Assembly: GCA_900095095.1 (NCBI GenBank)
Contig: FMBT01000322.1
Coordinates: 248,001 to 312,000 of the forward strand
Origin: Fragilariopsis cylindrus CCMP1102
Lineage: Eukaryota; Bacillariophyta; Bacillariophyceae; Bacillariales; Bacillariaceae
Direction of reading: 5' to 3'
DNA: 64,000 nt
Position numbers and translations under genes: made by a program. The notes under the pieces were generated by a model. The model ran no database searches and had not been told where the DNA came from. It was given only the letters and a program-made list of their open reading frames with translations. This document shows, piece by piece, positions 63,288-64,000 of the stretch (the stretch's first letter is position 1; the number at the start of each line of letters is the position of its first letter).

Positions 63288-64000
63288 TTTAACTTTGTTC
63301 TTATTTTTCGTTGCAGTTATTTTGCTTTTTTGATTTTTTGCTTTTTATTTTGTGAGGATATCCAATACAATTATCTTAAAGTGATATACAGTTACAAGCC
63401 TAAACTGCCTAGACTTGACTCCACTTCACTTTTCTCTATCGCAGCTTTTCATTCTTGGTCGTGGCAGAGAACAGCGCTTACAGATGTACTGTATGCGGTA
63501 CAGTATCATGTCGCGTCGCGTCGCTTGTTCCTGTGGAAAAATATAGGCCCTACAATGTACGACTCAAAAGATAATAAAATAGAGGGGCTATTTCTGTCCG
63601 CAAATCTTATTTCAGTCCAGTCCCGCTTAAAATTTCAAAAAACATTAACTCACGAAGGACTATTATTACTTGGCATCGTCCATCTCTCTTCTGTTACATA
63701 CACTGCTACTACACATCTCTGTATCTCTCTGTAGTAGTCTTAGAGAGGGAAAGAGAGTCAAGAGTGAGTGATAGCGAGAGAGAGTAAGTTAAATGTTTTC
63801 TCATGATCGTTCGACCCACTTCTTTTTTTAAATAATAATGCATTGGAAATTTGCATATCGCTTTAGCTGACGCGCAGTTGTTACAAGTAAAGAAACACAC
63901 GACAGACACGCGATAAAAATCAAAATGTCTTAAAACTATAAGAACGCTTAACTGCGCGATTAAAATGTGCCCACAGTAACAAATAAACACAGCCCTCACA
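63288..64000. other. 5' flank of the small membrane protein gene; window end
   Basis: A plus-strand frame (63276-63734) overlaps the start of the minus-strand gene but has no protein-like motif. A CT/GA-rich patch spans about 63705-63790. No RNA gene is seen. Confidence 0.35.

Noticed and set aside
63276-63734. 152-residue plus-strand frame near the window end
   Set aside because: Overlaps the start of the membrane protein gene on the other strand, has no recognisable motif, and sits where a promoter is expected.

Overview
This window reads as nuclear DNA from a diatom, most likely a raphid pennate of the Fragilariopsis/Pseudo-nitzschia/Nitzschia kind. That is inference. The supporting signs are an AT-rich sequence full of microsatellites, intron-poor genes with Ser/Asn/Gln/Asp homopolymer tracts, a diatom-type VRF...GY domain protein, ankyrin-like and F-box/LRR proteins of a type I associate with these diatoms, an SAF-type plastid-targeting signature, a secreted Pro/Thr- and Lys-rich protein, and a decayed stramenopile-type Copia gag zinc motif. 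No tRNA, rRNA or CRISPR was seen.

Left accessory region (1-9.2 kb): minus-strand genes for a VRF-domain protein (969-1421), an F-box/LRR protein (3020-4243) and an ankyrin-like repeat protein (6495-8303) sit between three copies of the 5' flank of one TrmH/SpoU methyltransferase gene. The only intact copy of that gene is at 9211-11061; a truncated copy is at 782-1021. The F-box and ankyrin genes share their 5' flank, start codons and 3' flank but encode unrelated bodies. The ankyrin gene takes its stop codon from out-of-frame remains of an F-box/LRR gene end. The 5' flank of the leftmost gene is repeated in inverted orientation about 48 kb away, in front of an unrelated gene at 50390.

Centre (12.1-35.6 kb): a single minus-strand gene with about 24 exons encodes a complete VPS13-type lipid-transfer protein of about 6,720 residues. 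It has a chorein N-terminus, VAB/SHR-BD repeats, PDZ-like and two C2-like domains, APT1/DH-like and PH-like C-terminal parts, and a long extra tail. All 23 introns I could place are in this gene and all are GT-AG.

Right half: 35.6-40.9 kb is gene-free and holds two tandem-repeat families flanking a Copia-type gag relic. Then follow a four-helix membrane protein with an acidic tail (40950-42050), a 1,984-residue low-complexity protein with a C2-like segment (43572-49526), a Pro-rich protein with duplicated SUMO-interaction-like motifs and a decayed tail (50390-52560), a frameshifted tandem-duplication gene (54178-55094), a low-complexity acidic protein (55690-56844), a secreted Lys/Ser- and Pro/Thr-rich candidate cell-wall protein (59629-60993) and a small four-helix membrane protein (62676-63287). 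Intergenic DNA is rich in TACAGTA/TACTGTA palindromes.
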